Source: JACMJL01 sp963791805
GTDB taxonomy: Bacteria > Bacillota > Clostridia > Clostridiales > Clostridiaceae
Reading direction: 5' to 3'
DNA length: 64,000 nt
Assembly (NCBI GenBank): GCA_963791805.1
Contig: CAWBTU010000006.1
Coordinates: 930,001-994,000 of the forward strand
This document shows positions 27,462-36,571 of this stretch, piece after piece. The notes under the pieces are model-generated. The model had not been told where the DNA came from and made no database searches. It worked only from the letters and a program-made list of their open reading frames with translations. The translations under genes and the position numbers were made by a program. How positions within the stretch are numbered: position 1 is the first letter of the stretch; every line of letters starts with the position of its first letter.

Positions 27462-29297
27462 ATGGCAAAAGTAATAGGTATCGATTTAGGAACAACAAAT
27501 TCATGTGTAGCAGTTATGGAAGGTGGAGAACCAGTAGTTATCTCAAACTCAGAAGGTGCTAGAACTACTCCATCCGTAGTTTCAATTCAAGCTAGTGGTG
27601 AAAGACTAGTTGGCCAAGTAGCTAAAAGACAATCAATAACAAACCCTGATAGAACAATTGCTTCTATAAAAAGACATATGGGAACAAACCATAAAACAAC
27701 AATAGATGAAAAAGACTATACACCACAAGAAATATCAGCAATGGTACTTCAAAAAATTAAAGCAGATGCAGAGGCATATCTTGGAGAAAAAGTTACTCAA
27801 GCAGTAATTACAGTTCCAGCATATTTTAATGATAGCCAAAGACAAGCAACTAAGGATGCAGGAAGAATAGCTGGACTTGAAGTTTTAAGAATCATAAATG
27901 AACCAACAGCAGCATCACTTGCATATGGTATGGATAAACTTGATAAAAACCATAAGATATTTGTATATGATTTAGGTGGCGGTACTTTCGACGTATCAAT
28001 TCTAGAACTTGGCGACGGAGTATTTGAAGTTAAATCTACAAATGGTAATACTAAACTTGGTGGAGATGACTTTGATAATAAAGTAATGAACTATATTGCA
28101 GAAACTTTCAAAACTGAAAATGGTATTGATTTAAGAACTGATAAAGTTGCCCTTCAAAGATTAAAAGAAGCTGCAGAAAAAGCTAAGGTTGAATTATCTT
28201 CTTCAATGCAGACTACAATAAATCTTCCATTTATCACTGCTGATGCAAATGGTCCAAAGCATGTAGACATGACTCTTACAAGAGCAAAATTTAATGAATT
28301 AACTCATGACTTAGTTGAAGCTACTATAGAACCAATGAAAAAGGCTTTAAAAGATGCAGGCGTATCAATGTCTGAAATTGATAAAGTTGTACTTGTAGGT
28401 GGTTCAACAAGAATTCCAGCTGTTCAAGATGCAGTTAAAGAATTTACTGGAAAAGATCCTTCAAAGGGAGTAAATCCTGATGAATGTGTTGCAGTTGGTG
28501 CAGCAATTCAAGCTGGTGTTTTAACTGGTGATGTTAAAGATATATTATTACTTGATGTAAATCCATTAACTCTTGGTATTGAGACAATGGGAGGAATAGC
28601 AACACCATTAATAGAAAGAAATACTACTATTCCAACAAAGAAGAGCCAAATATTCTCAACAGCAGCAGATGGTCAAACTTCAGTTGAAATTCACGTTGTT
28701 CAAGGTGAAAGAAAAATGGCTTCCGATAATAAAACACTAGGAAGATTCACTCTTTCAGGTATTGCATCTGCAAGAAGAGGAGTTCCTCAAATTGAAGTAA
28801 CTTTTGATATAGATGCAAATGGTATTGTAAATGTTGCAGCTAAAGATAAGGGAACTGGACAAGAAGCAAATATTACTATAACAGCTTCAACAAACTTATC
28901 TGATGAAGAAATTGAAGCAGCAGTTAAAGAAGCAGAAATGCATGCAGAAGAAGATAGAGTTAGAAAAGAACAGATAGAAATAAAGAATAATGCTGACCAA
29001 ATGGTATACCAGACAGAAAATACACTTAAGGATCTTGGAGACAAAGTTTCTGAAGAAGACAAAGCTGCTATTGAAGAAAAAATTCAAGCAGTTAATAGTG
29101 TAAAAGATGGTGAAGATTTAGAAGCAATTAAAAAAGCTACAGAAGAATTGACTGAAACATTCTATGCAGTATCATCAAAGATATATCAAGATGCAGCAGG
29201 TGCTGAAGGCGCTGAAGGTTTCCAAGGTCAAGAGGGCGAAGCTGGAGCAAAATATGATGATGTAGTTGATACTGATTTTGAAGACCAAAACAAATAA
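27462..29297 (+). CDS. dnaK: Chaperone DnaK (Hsp70)
   Basis: DnaK is the ATP-driven Hsp70 chaperone. The 611 residues contain the ATPase motifs GIDLGTTNSCVAV (5-17), DLGGGTFDVS (about 171) and VGGSTRIP (about 311). The substrate-binding domain (about 365-480) and a helical lid follow, with an acidic tail. AAGGAGGAAAA precedes the ATG. It is controlled through the upstream CIRCE with grpE and dnaJ. Confidence 0.99.
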   Translation: MAKVIGIDLGTTNSCVAVMEGGEPVVISNSEGARTTPSVVSIQASGERLVGQVAKRQSITNPDRTIASIKRHMGTNHKTTIDEKDYTPQEISAMVLQKIKADAEAYLGEKVTQAVITVPAYFNDSQRQATKDAGRIAGLEVLRIINEPTAASLAYGMDKLDKNHKIFVYDLGGGTFDVSILELGDGVFEVKSTNGNTKLGGDDFDNKVMNYIAETFKTENGIDLRTDKVALQRLKEAAEKAKVELSSSMQTTINLPFITADANGPKHVDMTLTRAKFNELTHDLVEATIEPMKKALKDAGVSMSEIDKVVLVGGSTRIPAVQDAVKEFTGKDPSKGVNPDECVAVGAAIQAGVLTGDVKDILLLDVNPLTLGIETMGGIATPLIERNTTIPTKKSQIFSTAADGQTSVEIHVVQGERKMASDNKTLGRFTLSGIASARRGVPQIEVTFDIDANGIVNVAAKDKGTGQEANITITASTNLSDEEIEAAVKEAEMHAEEDRVRKEQIEIKNNADQMVYQTENTLKDLGDKVSEEDKAAIEEKIQAVNSVKDGEDLEAIKKATEELTETFYAVSSKIYQDAAGAEGAEGFQGQEGEAGAKYDDVVDTDFEDQNK

Positions 29298-29395
29298 AAA
29301 TAATGACATAATGTAAATATTATGTATAATAGATTAGGGAGGAGTAATTACTCTTCCCTTAATTTTGATTTATTATTAATAGGTGGTGAATGGGT

Positions 29396-30520
29396 TTGGC
29401 TAAAAAAGATTATTATGAATTACTTGGTCTTCAAAAAGGCGCAAGTGAAGAAGATATAAAAAAAGGTTTTAGAAAAATGGCACTTCAATATCATCCTGAT
29501 AGAAATAAGGATAATAAAGATGCAGAAGCTAAATTTAAGGAAGTAAATGAAGCATATCAAGTTTTATCTGATCCTCAGAAAAAGGCGCAATATGATCAAT
29601 TTGGTACTACAGACTTTAATGGTCAGGGTGCTGGTGGATTTGATTTTTCTGAAATGGGTGGTTTCGGAGATATATTCGAATCATTCTTTGGTGGAGGTTT
29701 TTCCGGTAGAGGTGGAAAAAGAAACGGACCTGCAAAGGGTGCTGATTTAGAATATAATTTAAACCTTACATTTGAAGAAGCCGTTTTTGGTACAGAAAAG
29801 GAAATTTCTCTTACAAGAAGTGAAAACTGTGAAGAATGCAAAGGTTCTGGAGCAAAAGCAGGAACTTCAGCAAAAACTTGTGATAAATGCGGTGGAGCGG
29901 GACAAATAAGAGTACAAAGAAGTACTCCCCTAGGAAGTTTTGTTACTATGGCTTCTTGCGATAAGTGTGGTGGTAATGGTAAAATAATTTCCGAGCCTTG
30001 TACTAAATGTCACGGTAAAGGTAAAGAAAGAAAACAAATAAAAATTCCTGTAACTATGCCAGCAGGTGTAGATAATGGTAATGTACTTCCGTTAAGGGGT
30101 AAAGGTGAAGCTGGCTCTAATGGAGGACCTCATGGAGATTTATATGTTAAAATAAGAGTTGCACCACACGAAACCTTTAAGAGAACTGGTTTTGATATAA
30201 GCATAGATACACATGTGAGTTTCCCAAAAGCAACATTAGGTACAGATATTAAAGTTCCAACTGTTGATGGGGATGTAACCTATAAAATACCTGCAGGTAC
30301 TCAATCAGGTACTAAATTCAGACTAAAAGGCAAAGGTGTACCAAAGCTTAATAGTACTGGCAGAGGGGATCAATTTGTTAATGTAATAGTTGATATTCCA
30401 AAAAGTTTAAATGAAAAACAAAAAGAAGCATTAAAGCTATACATGGAAGCAAGTGGAGAAATCCCAGAAGATAGTAAGAAATCATTAAAAGATAAACTAA
30501 AAGATTTTAAGGTAAAGTAG
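29396..30520 (+). CDS. dnaJ: Co-chaperone DnaJ (Hsp40)
   Basis: DnaJ stimulates DnaK ATPase and delivers substrates. The J domain contains HPD in YHPDRNKD, followed by a Gly/Phe-rich linker (about 75-115). Four zinc motifs (CEECKGSG, CDKCGGAG, CDKCGGNG, CTKCHGKG) and the C-terminal peptide-binding domain complete it. I prefer the TTG at 29396, which gives the canonical AKKDYYELLGL start and lies 9 bases from AGGTGG; the ATG at 29390 is only 3 bases from it. The protein is about 374 residues. Confidence 0.97.
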   Translation: MAKKDYYELLGLQKGASEEDIKKGFRKMALQYHPDRNKDNKDAEAKFKEVNEAYQVLSDPQKKAQYDQFGTTDFNGQGAGGFDFSEMGGFGDIFESFFGGGFSGRGGKRNGPAKGADLEYNLNLTFEEAVFGTEKEISLTRSENCEECKGSGAKAGTSAKTCDKCGGAGQIRVQRSTPLGSFVTMASCDKCGGNGKIISEPCTKCHGKGKERKQIKIPVTMPAGVDNGNVLPLRGKGEAGSNGGPHGDLYVKIRVAPHETFKRTGFDISIDTHVSFPKATLGTDIKVPTVDGDVTYKIPAGTQSGTKFRLKGKGVPKLNSTGRGDQFVNVIVDIPKSLNEKQKEALKLYMEASGEIPEDSKKSLKDKLKDFKVK

Positions 30521-30524
30521 TTTA

Positions 30525-30560
30525 AACTTCGTCTATTTGAAAAAGTAGACGAAGTTCTTT
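30525..30560 (+). terminator. Hairpin after dnaJ, probable terminator
   Basis: AACTTCGTCTA / TAGACGAAGTT, an 11-bp perfect stem, followed by CTTTC only. The weak T-tail suggests partial read-through into prmA. Confidence 0.75.
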
Positions 30561-30604
30561 CTATGTTTTATAGAAATAAAAATTTTCAAGGAGATGAAGT
30601 TAAA

Positions 30605-31546
30605 ATGAAAGGTGAATGGATAGAAATTAAAGTTGTTACTACTAGTGAAGCTTTAGAAGCTGTTTCAGGTATTTTTTATAGCTTAAATGTAAAAGGAGTA
30701 TCCATTGAAGATCCCAATGATCTTTTAATAATAGAAAGTGCTCCGTTAACATGGGATTTTAATGATATTAATGTATTTGAATATGGAGATACAGCAGCAG
30801 TTGTAAAAGGTTATTTCTCACCTGAAGAGGATATCGAAGAAATTAAAAAGTATATTTGCGAGAAGCTTGCAGACCTTAAGGAGTTTGGAATAGATGCTGG
30901 TGAGGCAAAAGTAATTGACAATTCTGTGTTTGAAGAAGATTGGGAAAGTAGCTGGAAAAAATATTATCAGCCAGTTAGAATAGGTAAGAACATAGTTATA
31001 AAACCTATTTGGAAAGATTATGATAAGCTATCAGATGATATTATAATCGAAATGGATCCAGGTATGGCTTTTGGTACAGGAACTCATGCTACTACAAGCA
31101 TGTGCGTAGCGGCTCTAGAAAGGTATGTAAAACCTGAAAGTACAGTTTTTGATATAGGAACTGGTTCAGGAATTCTTTCAATCACTGCAGCTAAACTTAA
31201 TGCAAAGAAAGTTGTTGGAGTAGATCTTGATCCAATTGCAGTAAAATGTGCAAAAGAAAATGTAGAATTCAATAATTTAAATAATATTGATATATATTTA
31301 GGAAATTTAATGGAAGTGGTAGAAGGAAAAGCTGATATTGTAGTGGCAAATATTATTGCAGATGTTATAATATTTTTAACTGAAGATGTGAAGAAATTTA
31401 TACTGCCTGGGGGACTTTTTATATGCTCGGGTATTATAGGTGAAAGAAGTAAAGATGTTGAAAATAAATTAAAAGAATGTGGTTTTGAAATTATTGAAAT
31501 CAATAATCAAGAAGATTGGGTTTGCATTATTTCAAAAGCTTTATAA
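30605..31546 (+). CDS. prmA: Ribosomal protein L11 methyltransferase
   Basis: PrmA methylates lysines and the N-terminus of L11 using SAM. The 313-residue protein has an N-terminal substrate-recognition domain (about 1-90) and a Rossmann methyltransferase domain with GTGTHATT, FDIGTGSGILSI and VVANIIADVI. The start at 30605 is set by AAGGAGATG; the ATG at 30563 would add 14 non-homologous residues. The order dnaJ-prmA-rsmE-mtaB is common in Firmicutes. Confidence 0.95.
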   Translation: MKGEWIEIKVVTTSEALEAVSGIFYSLNVKGVSIEDPNDLLIIESAPLTWDFNDINVFEYGDTAAVVKGYFSPEEDIEEIKKYICEKLADLKEFGIDAGEAKVIDNSVFEEDWESSWKKYYQPVRIGKNIVIKPIWKDYDKLSDDIIIEMDPGMAFGTGTHATTSMCVAALERYVKPESTVFDIGTGSGILSITAAKLNAKKVVGVDLDPIAVKCAKENVEFNNLNNIDIYLGNLMEVVEGKADIVVANIIADVIIFLTEDVKKFILPGGLFICSGIIGERSKDVENKLKECGFEIIEINNQEDWVCIISKAL

Positions 31547-31564
31547 TATATGAGGAGTACGCTT

Positions 31565-32317
31565 ATGCATAAGTTCTTTGTTGAAAGAGAAAACTTTAAA
31601 GAAAATGAAATATTGATTCAGGGGGATGACGTAAAGCACATATATAAGGTGTTAAGGCTAGAGCCTGGAGATAAAATAAGTATAAATGACTGCAAGGGAA
31701 AAGAATACATTGGACAAATATCTGAGGTAAATAAACTTGAAGTTAAAGTTAGTTTGCTTAATGAAATTGAATTAAACAACGAAAGTCCTCTTAAAATTTC
31801 TCTATATCAAGGCTTGCCTAAGTCTGCAAAAATGGATTTAATTGTTCAGAAGGCAACAGAATTAGGTGTTAGTGAAATTACACCAGTTGTTACCCAAAGA
31901 GTCGTTGTGAAAAACGAACTTGGAGAATTTAGAAAAACTGACAGATGGAGAAGGATTGCACTTGAAGCATGTAAACAGTCTAAAAGAAGTATTATTCCTC
32001 AAATTAATCCGCCTATAGAATTTGAAGAACTAATAAATGAATTGAAAGATTTTGATTTAATTGTTGTACCCTATGAGAATGAAGATGGTAGAGGAATTAA
32101 AAACATTTTAAAGGATATTGATGGGAAGATCATTAAGAGTGCAGCAGTAATTATTGGACCTGAGGGAGGCTTTGAAGAAACAGAAATAGATAACCTTCGA
32201 AGTTGTGGAGCGTATATTGTAACACTTGGGCCAAGAATTCTAAGAACTGAAACTGCAGGCTTTGTGGCAATAAGTATGTTAATGTATGATCTAGGCGATA
32301 TGGGAGGATTTGAGTAA
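31565..32317 (+). CDS. rsmE: 16S rRNA (uracil-1498-N3)-methyltransferase
   Basis: RsmE methylates U1498 of 16S rRNA. The 250-residue protein has a PUA-like N-terminus (about 1-70) and a knotted SPOUT domain with IIGPEGGFEETEID and LGPRILRTETAGFVAISM. The start at 31565 follows GAGGAG and gives the family opening MHKFFV. Its stop overlaps the mtaB start (TAATG-type junction). Confidence 0.95.
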   Translation: MHKFFVERENFKENEILIQGDDVKHIYKVLRLEPGDKISINDCKGKEYIGQISEVNKLEVKVSLLNEIELNNESPLKISLYQGLPKSAKMDLIVQKATELGVSEITPVVTQRVVVKNELGEFRKTDRWRRIALEACKQSKRSIIPQINPPIEFEELINELKDFDLIVVPYENEDGRGIKNILKDIDGKIIKSAAVIIGPEGGFEETEIDNLRSCGAYIVTLGPRILRTETAGFVAISMLMYDLGDMGGFE

Positions 32318-33618
32318 TGAAGGTAGCTTTTGCAACACTGGGCTGTAGAGTAAATCAATATGAATCTGAAGCTATGACTGAGATGTTTTTAAAAGAGGGT
32401 TATGAAGTTGTTGATTTTAAGAACCTAGCAGATGTATATGTAATAAACACTTGCACAGTTACCAATATGGGGGATAAAAAATCAAGACAAATGGTAAGTA
32501 GGGCAAAAAGATTAAATCAAAATGCAATTATAGCTGTAGTTGGATGCTATTCTCAGATTGCGCCTGAAGCAGTATCAATGCTAGAAGGTGTTGATATAGT
32601 ATTAGGTACAAGGAACAAAGGGGAAATCGTATATTGCGTTAATAGGTTTAGGAATGAAGGAAAGAAAATAATCAAGGTTGATCAAGTTCTTAAAAATACA
32701 GTATTTGAACAATTAAACATAGAGGAATATCAAGACAAAACAAGAGCATTCCTTAAAATTCAAGATGGTTGTAATAGATTTTGTTCTTATTGTATGATTC
32801 CTTTTGCTAGAGGTGCTGTGTGTAGCAAAGACCCTTCAAAGGTAATTGAAGAAGTGGAACAGCTTGCTAATCACGGATTTAAAGAAATAATTCTCTCTGG
32901 AATTCATACTGCATCTTATGGGGTTGATTTAAAAGAAAGTGTAACCCTAATAGATATTCTCGAAGCAGTAGACAAAATTGAAGGAATAGAGCGGGTTAGA
33001 ATTGGCTCAATTGACCCTACTTTTTTCACTCAAGAAATAGTGGAGAGAATAACTGCCTTAAATAAATTATGTCCGCAGTTCCATCTATCGCTTCAAAGTG
33101 GCTGCGATGAAACCTTGCAGAGAATGAATAGAAGATACACTTCAGATGAGTACAGGCAAATAGTGAAGATATTAAGAGATAATATAAAAGATGTTTCAAT
33201 TACAACAGATATTATAGTGGGCTTTCCTGGTGAAACTCAAGAGGAATTTGGAACTACATTTAGATTTCTAGAAGAAATGAAGCTTTCTAAACTGCATGTA
33301 TTTAAATATAGCCCTAGAGAAGGAACAAAAGCCGCTGCAATGGAGAATCAAGTAGATGGAAAAGATAAAGATGATAGAAGTAGCAAGTTAATAAGTTTAA
33401 ATTTAGAAGCAGAAAAAGAATTTATGTCTAAATTTATTGGCTCAAATTCACAAGTTCTTTTTGAGGATAGGGTTCAAGGCAAAGAAAATATTTTTGAAGG
33501 CTATACTTCAAATTATTTAAAAGTATTAGCTCATTCAGGTACGGATATAAGTGGAACTCTTATAGATGTAAAATTGATTAAGGTAGATGGAGAACATATC
33601 ATAGGGGAAATAGATTAA
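32317..33618 (+). CDS. mtaB: tRNA t6A37 methylthiotransferase MtaB
   Basis: MtaB adds a methylthio group to t6A37 of tRNAs decoding ANN codons. The 433 residues have the N-terminal MTTase domain with cysteines in LGCRVNQYESE, NTCTVT and VGCYSQ. The radical-SAM cluster lies in DGCNRFCSYCMIPFARG, and a TRAM-like C-terminus follows. The gene overlaps rsmE by one base. It closes the prmA-rsmE-mtaB group. Confidence 0.95.
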   Translation: MKVAFATLGCRVNQYESEAMTEMFLKEGYEVVDFKNLADVYVINTCTVTNMGDKKSRQMVSRAKRLNQNAIIAVVGCYSQIAPEAVSMLEGVDIVLGTRNKGEIVYCVNRFRNEGKKIIKVDQVLKNTVFEQLNIEEYQDKTRAFLKIQDGCNRFCSYCMIPFARGAVCSKDPSKVIEEVEQLANHGFKEIILSGIHTASYGVDLKESVTLIDILEAVDKIEGIERVRIGSIDPTFFTQEIVERITALNKLCPQFHLSLQSGCDETLQRMNRRYTSDEYRQIVKILRDNIKDVSITTDIIVGFPGETQEEFGTTFRFLEEMKLSKLHVFKYSPREGTKAAAMENQVDGKDKDDRSSKLISLNLEAEKEFMSKFIGSNSQVLFEDRVQGKENIFEGYTSNYLKVLAHSGTDISGTLIDVKLIKVDGEHIIGEID

Positions 33619-33698
33619 AAGTGTTTTTTCTGAAATTTTAAAAACCATGTGGGGTGTTTTGGTACAAAAGCATTATTAACTTTTATTAATACTTGTTG

Positions 33699-33704
33699 TA
33701 TAAT
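33699..33704 (+). promoter_or_regulatory. -10 element of a promoter before the hinT leader
   Basis: TATAAT at 33699-33704 in TTGTTGTATAATAATATTATG. The -35 is weak (AT-rich around 33676-33681). It would give a leader of about 175 bases. Confidence 0.5.
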
Positions 33705-33802
33705 AATATTATGATAGATTTATTAGAAAGATTTTTACACAATGCAATTTTTAACCCAAGTTAAAGATAAAAGTAGAATAAATACCAATTTGCATAAGAA
33801 AA

Positions 33803-33863
33803 CCCGTGACACCCCTCAGTTACAGAGCCACGCTAAAGAGAGACGGATGTCACGCAACTGAAA
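33803..33863 (+). promoter_or_regulatory. Candidate pseudoknotted leader RNA upstream of hinT
   Basis: Two helices interleave: CGTGACA (33805-33811) with TGTCACG (33848-33854), and TCAGTT (33816-33821) with AACTGA (33856-33861). The order a-b-a'-b' is an H-type pseudoknot. The segment is GC-richer than its surroundings and ends 16 bases before the AGGTGG ribosome site. It matches none of the riboswitch classes I can recall. Confidence 0.5.
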
Positions 33864-33885
33864 AAGATAAAAAGGTGGTGAAAAT

Positions 33886-34230
33886 ATGGAAACTTGTATC
33901 TTTTGTAAAATAGTAAATAATGAAATTCCTTGTGATAAGTTGTTTGAAGATGACAAAGTAATTGCTTTTAGGGATATTAATCCAGAGGCACCTTTTCATG
34001 CAATTATTGTTCCTAAAAAGCATATAGTTAGTTTGAATGAAATTAAAGATGAAGACTTAGAGATTTTATCACATATTTTGATAGTAGTGAAACAGATTGC
34101 TAAGGAAGCAGGCATCAGCGAAAACGGCTATAGATTAGTTAATAATTGCGGTAGTGATGGAGGCCAAACAGTTCCACATTTACATTTTCATTTACTTGGA
34201 GGAAAAAAATTAAATTGGCCACCGGGTTAA
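33886..34230 (+). CDS. hinT: HIT-family nucleotide-binding hydrolase (HinT type)
   Basis: HinT proteins hydrolyse nucleoside phosphoramidates and adenylated amines. The 114 residues start ETCIFCKIVNNEIPC, with a CxxC-type zinc-like site, and contain the histidine triad His98-x-His100-x-His102 in VPHLHFHLLGG. It stands alone between a structured leader and the rpsU promoter. Confidence 0.94.
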   Translation: METCIFCKIVNNEIPCDKLFEDDKVIAFRDINPEAPFHAIIVPKKHIVSLNEIKDEDLEILSHILIVVKQIAKEAGISENGYRLVNNCGSDGGQTVPHLHFHLLGGKKLNWPPG

Positions 34231-34246
34231 ACTACTAATGAAATTG

Positions 34247-34276
34247 TTGACAGTCTATTGATACATATTGTATAAT
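34247..34276 (+). promoter_or_regulatory. Sigma-A promoter of rpsU-yqeY
   Basis: TTGACA (34247-34252), 18-base spacer, TATAAT (34271-34276): a consensus-quality promoter. Confidence 0.85.
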
Positions 34277-34355
34277 AAAAAATGTGCTATTTAGCCCATT
34301 TTATGCTGCATTTAATTTTGCTATTAAATTGTGCTAGCGGAGGGAGGGATAATAT

Positions 34356-34532
34356 ATGTCAGAAATAAAGGTTGGAGAAAACGAAACATTAGAAAGTGCA
34401 TTAAGAAGATTTAAAAGAAAATGTGCGAGATCAGGTGTAATGTCAGAAGTAAGAAAAAGAGAGCACTATGAAAAGCCAAGCGTTAAGAAGAAAAAGAAAT
34501 CTGAGGCTGCGAGAAAAAGGAAATTCAAATAG
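34356..34532 (+). CDS. rpsU: 30S ribosomal protein S21
   Basis: S21 is a small 30S protein that aids initiation. The 58-residue product begins MSEIKVGENETLESALRRF and ends in a lysine/arginine-rich tail (KKKKKSEAARKRKFK). GGAGGGAGGG lies 6 bases upstream of the ATG. Its position before yqeY is conserved in Firmicutes. Confidence 0.97.
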   Translation: MSEIKVGENETLESALRRFKRKCARSGVMSEVRKREHYEKPSVKKKKKSEAARKRKFK

Positions 34533-34559
34533 TATTGTTTTGAAAGAAGGTACTGATTA

Positions 34560-35006
34560 ATGTCCTTAAAAGAAAGATTACAAGAAGATTGGAAACAAGC
34601 TTTGAAATCAGGAGAAAAACTTAAAGCAAGCACTATTAGTATGGCTAAAGCTGCTATATTACAAATTGAGAAGTCTAATGGTTCTAAATTAGAGGACGAA
34701 GATGTAATACAAGTATTAGCCAAAGAAGTAAAGATTAGGAGAGAATCCTTAATTGAATTTGAAAAAGGGAATAGACAGGATTTAATTGACCAGAATAATT
34801 CTGAGATAGAAATCTTGCTAAGTTACCTTCCTAAGCAGTTAACCGAAGAAGAAGTTGCAGAATTGGTAAAACAAAGTATAGAAGAAGTGGGAGCAAATAG
34901 CGTAAAAGATATGGGAAAAGTTATGGCTGCTCTTAAACCGAGAATTAATGGTAGGGCAGACGGAAAATTAGTCAGTCAGATTATAAAAGAACATTTAAAT
35001 AAATGA
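34560..35006 (+). CDS. yqeY: GatB/YqeY domain protein
   Basis: The 148-residue YqeY family resembles the tail domain of GatB, the tRNA-dependent amidotransferase, and may touch tRNA; its role is unsettled. Two helical subdomains are visible: SLKERLQEDWKQALKSGEK and the C-terminal KDMGKVMAALKPRINGRADGKLVSQIIKEHL. It is co-transcribed with rpsU and ends at a strong terminator. Confidence 0.93.
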   Translation: MSLKERLQEDWKQALKSGEKLKASTISMAKAAILQIEKSNGSKLEDEDVIQVLAKEVKIRRESLIEFEKGNRQDLIDQNNSEIEILLSYLPKQLTEEEVAELVKQSIEEVGANSVKDMGKVMAALKPRINGRADGKLVSQIIKEHLNK

Positions 35007-35010
35007 TTAA

Positions 35011-35034
35011 AAGGTTCAATTTTGAACCTTTTTT
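35011..35034 (+). terminator. Terminator of rpsU-yqeY
   Basis: AAGGTTCAA / TTGAACCTT, 2-base loop, followed by TTTT and a T-rich stretch. Confidence 0.95.
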
Positions 35035-35102
35035 ATTTTTTTTGCATTTATTAAAAACTAATTTCATAAATTAGTATGAAAGAATTTTAAAGAGGTATTA
35101 TT

Positions 35103-35387
35103 GTGGAAGATAAATTAGCTCAAACTAAAGAAAGAATAGCTGAAAAATTGAATTTCCCAAAGAATATAATGCTAAATATTCCGAAAATAACAGTTACTGG
35201 TGATAATGAAATTGAAATTGAAAACCATAGAGGAATTATTTTTTTTGGAGAGGAAGAAGTAAAAATAAATTCTAATGTTGGACTAATTTCTATAAAAGGA
35301 TGTGGGTTTGAAATATTGTTTATTGGCGGCAATACAATAATTATAAGTGGAAAATTCAAATCTATTTTATATGATAATTATGCATAA
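35103..35387 (+). CDS. yqfC: Sporulation protein YqfC
   Basis: YqfC is a YabP-superfamily spore protein produced in sporulating cells together with YqfD. The 94 residues form a mostly beta protein (ITVTGDNEIEIENHRGIIFFGEEEVKI). The start is GTG at 35103 after AGAGG. The end overlaps yqfD by 17 bases, supporting coupled translation. Confidence 0.9.
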   Translation: MEDKLAQTKERIAEKLNFPKNIMLNIPKITVTGDNEIEIENHRGIIFFGEEEVKINSNVGLISIKGCGFEILFIGGNTIIISGKFKSILYDNYA

Positions 35388-36534
35388 ATATAATTTTTCT
35401 AGATATAATAAAGGGCGATTAACTCTCCAAATAGAATCTCTTAATCCTGAAAGATTTGTAAATTTATTATGGAAAAATGACGTACATATTAAAAAAATTA
35501 AAAAAAAGAACATTGCTACAGTGGTGATGGAAGTAAGCTTAGGTGATTATTATAAAATTGAAGAACTATCTAGAAAAACAAACACAAAAATAAAAATACT
35601 AACTAGAAAAGGTGTAGTTTTTTCATTTCTTAAATTAAGGAAAAGAAACGCCCTTTTATTTGGTGTTTTATGTTTTATGGGAATATTATATTATTTATCA
35701 ACTTATATTTGGAAAATTGAAGTTGTTTCAGAACAAAATGTATCACCATATGAAATTAGGCAACAACTTAGGAATGTAGGAATTAAATCAGGGATAAATA
35801 AAAAAAGAATAGATGTTAAAAAAATAGAAGAAAGTCTTTTAAAGAACAATGAAAATATTATTTGGGTAAAAGTAAGAACAGAAGGTTCAAGGCTAAAAGT
35901 GGAAATTTCAGAAAGGCAAATACCACCGAATTTAACGCCTGATAATAACCCATGCAATATAGTTGCTAAAAAGGATGGTCAAGTGGTTAGAATATATACT
36001 GCAGCAGGTACATCCGTGGTTCAACCTGGAGATATTGTCAAGAGTGGGCAATTACTAGTAAAGGGAGAGCAAGGAAAAGAAGGAAGCACGTATCAAGTAC
36101 ATGCAAAGGGAAGTGTACTTGCAAAGACTTATTATGAAGAATATAAAAGAGTGACAATAAAAGGAGTCAGGAAAGAAAAAACGGGAAGAAAAATAGTTAA
36201 TTATTATATAGTTGTAAACAATAAAAAAATATATTTAAAAAAAGCCAAACAAAGTTTTAGCAATTATGAGAAAAAGAACGATAATAGTGGTTTAGTAAAA
36301 AAAGAATATTATTATGAAGAAAAGAATAAGAGCTTTAATTTAGATAGCGAAAAAGTTACTCAGGACACAGGAAACAAACTTTATGCAAAGATGATTGTAA
36401 ATTTAGATAAATCTGTTAAAATAATAGATAAAGTAATTGAGAATAGAATTGAGGGGGATGATTGCGTAATCCGAGTTCTTTTGACGTTAGAGGAAGACAT
36501 TTCATTAGAAGATGCAATGGTTCCTTCTACTTAA
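35371..36534 (+). CDS. yqfD: Sporulation protein YqfD (SpoIV-type membrane protein)
   Basis: YqfD is a membrane protein made during sporulation. Residues 1-85 are cytoplasmic, a transmembrane helix lies near 92-112, and the rest is outside, including a POTRA-like stretch (IEVVSEQNVSPYEIRQQL) and a beta domain with GDIVKSGQLLVKG. Start 35371 (ATG) fits the overlap with yqfC; 35380 is an alternative. About 387 residues. phoH, which usually follows, is absent. Confidence 0.9.
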   Translation: MIIMHKYNFSRYNKGRLTLQIESLNPERFVNLLWKNDVHIKKIKKKNIATVVMEVSLGDYYKIEELSRKTNTKIKILTRKGVVFSFLKLRKRNALLFGVLCFMGILYYLSTYIWKIEVVSEQNVSPYEIRQQLRNVGIKSGINKKRIDVKKIEESLLKNNENIIWVKVRTEGSRLKVEISERQIPPNLTPDNNPCNIVAKKDGQVVRIYTAAGTSVVQPGDIVKSGQLLVKGEQGKEGSTYQVHAKGSVLAKTYYEEYKRVTIKGVRKEKTGRKIVNYYIVVNNKKIYLKKAKQSFSNYEKKNDNSGLVKKEYYYEEKNKSFNLDSEKVTQDTGNKLYAKMIVNLDKSVKIIDKVIENRIEGDDCVIRVLLTLEEDISLEDAMVPST

Positions 36535-36571
36535 GAAGACTTTATTAAGATTAACAAAAGGGAGAAGAATT

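Noticed and set aside
33805..33861. ZTP (pfl) riboswitch as explanation of the hinT leader
   Set aside because: It begins with CCGTGAC like that class but lacks the later conserved CCGGGC/CGCCTGGGCA-type block, and the downstream gene is not a purine or folate gene.
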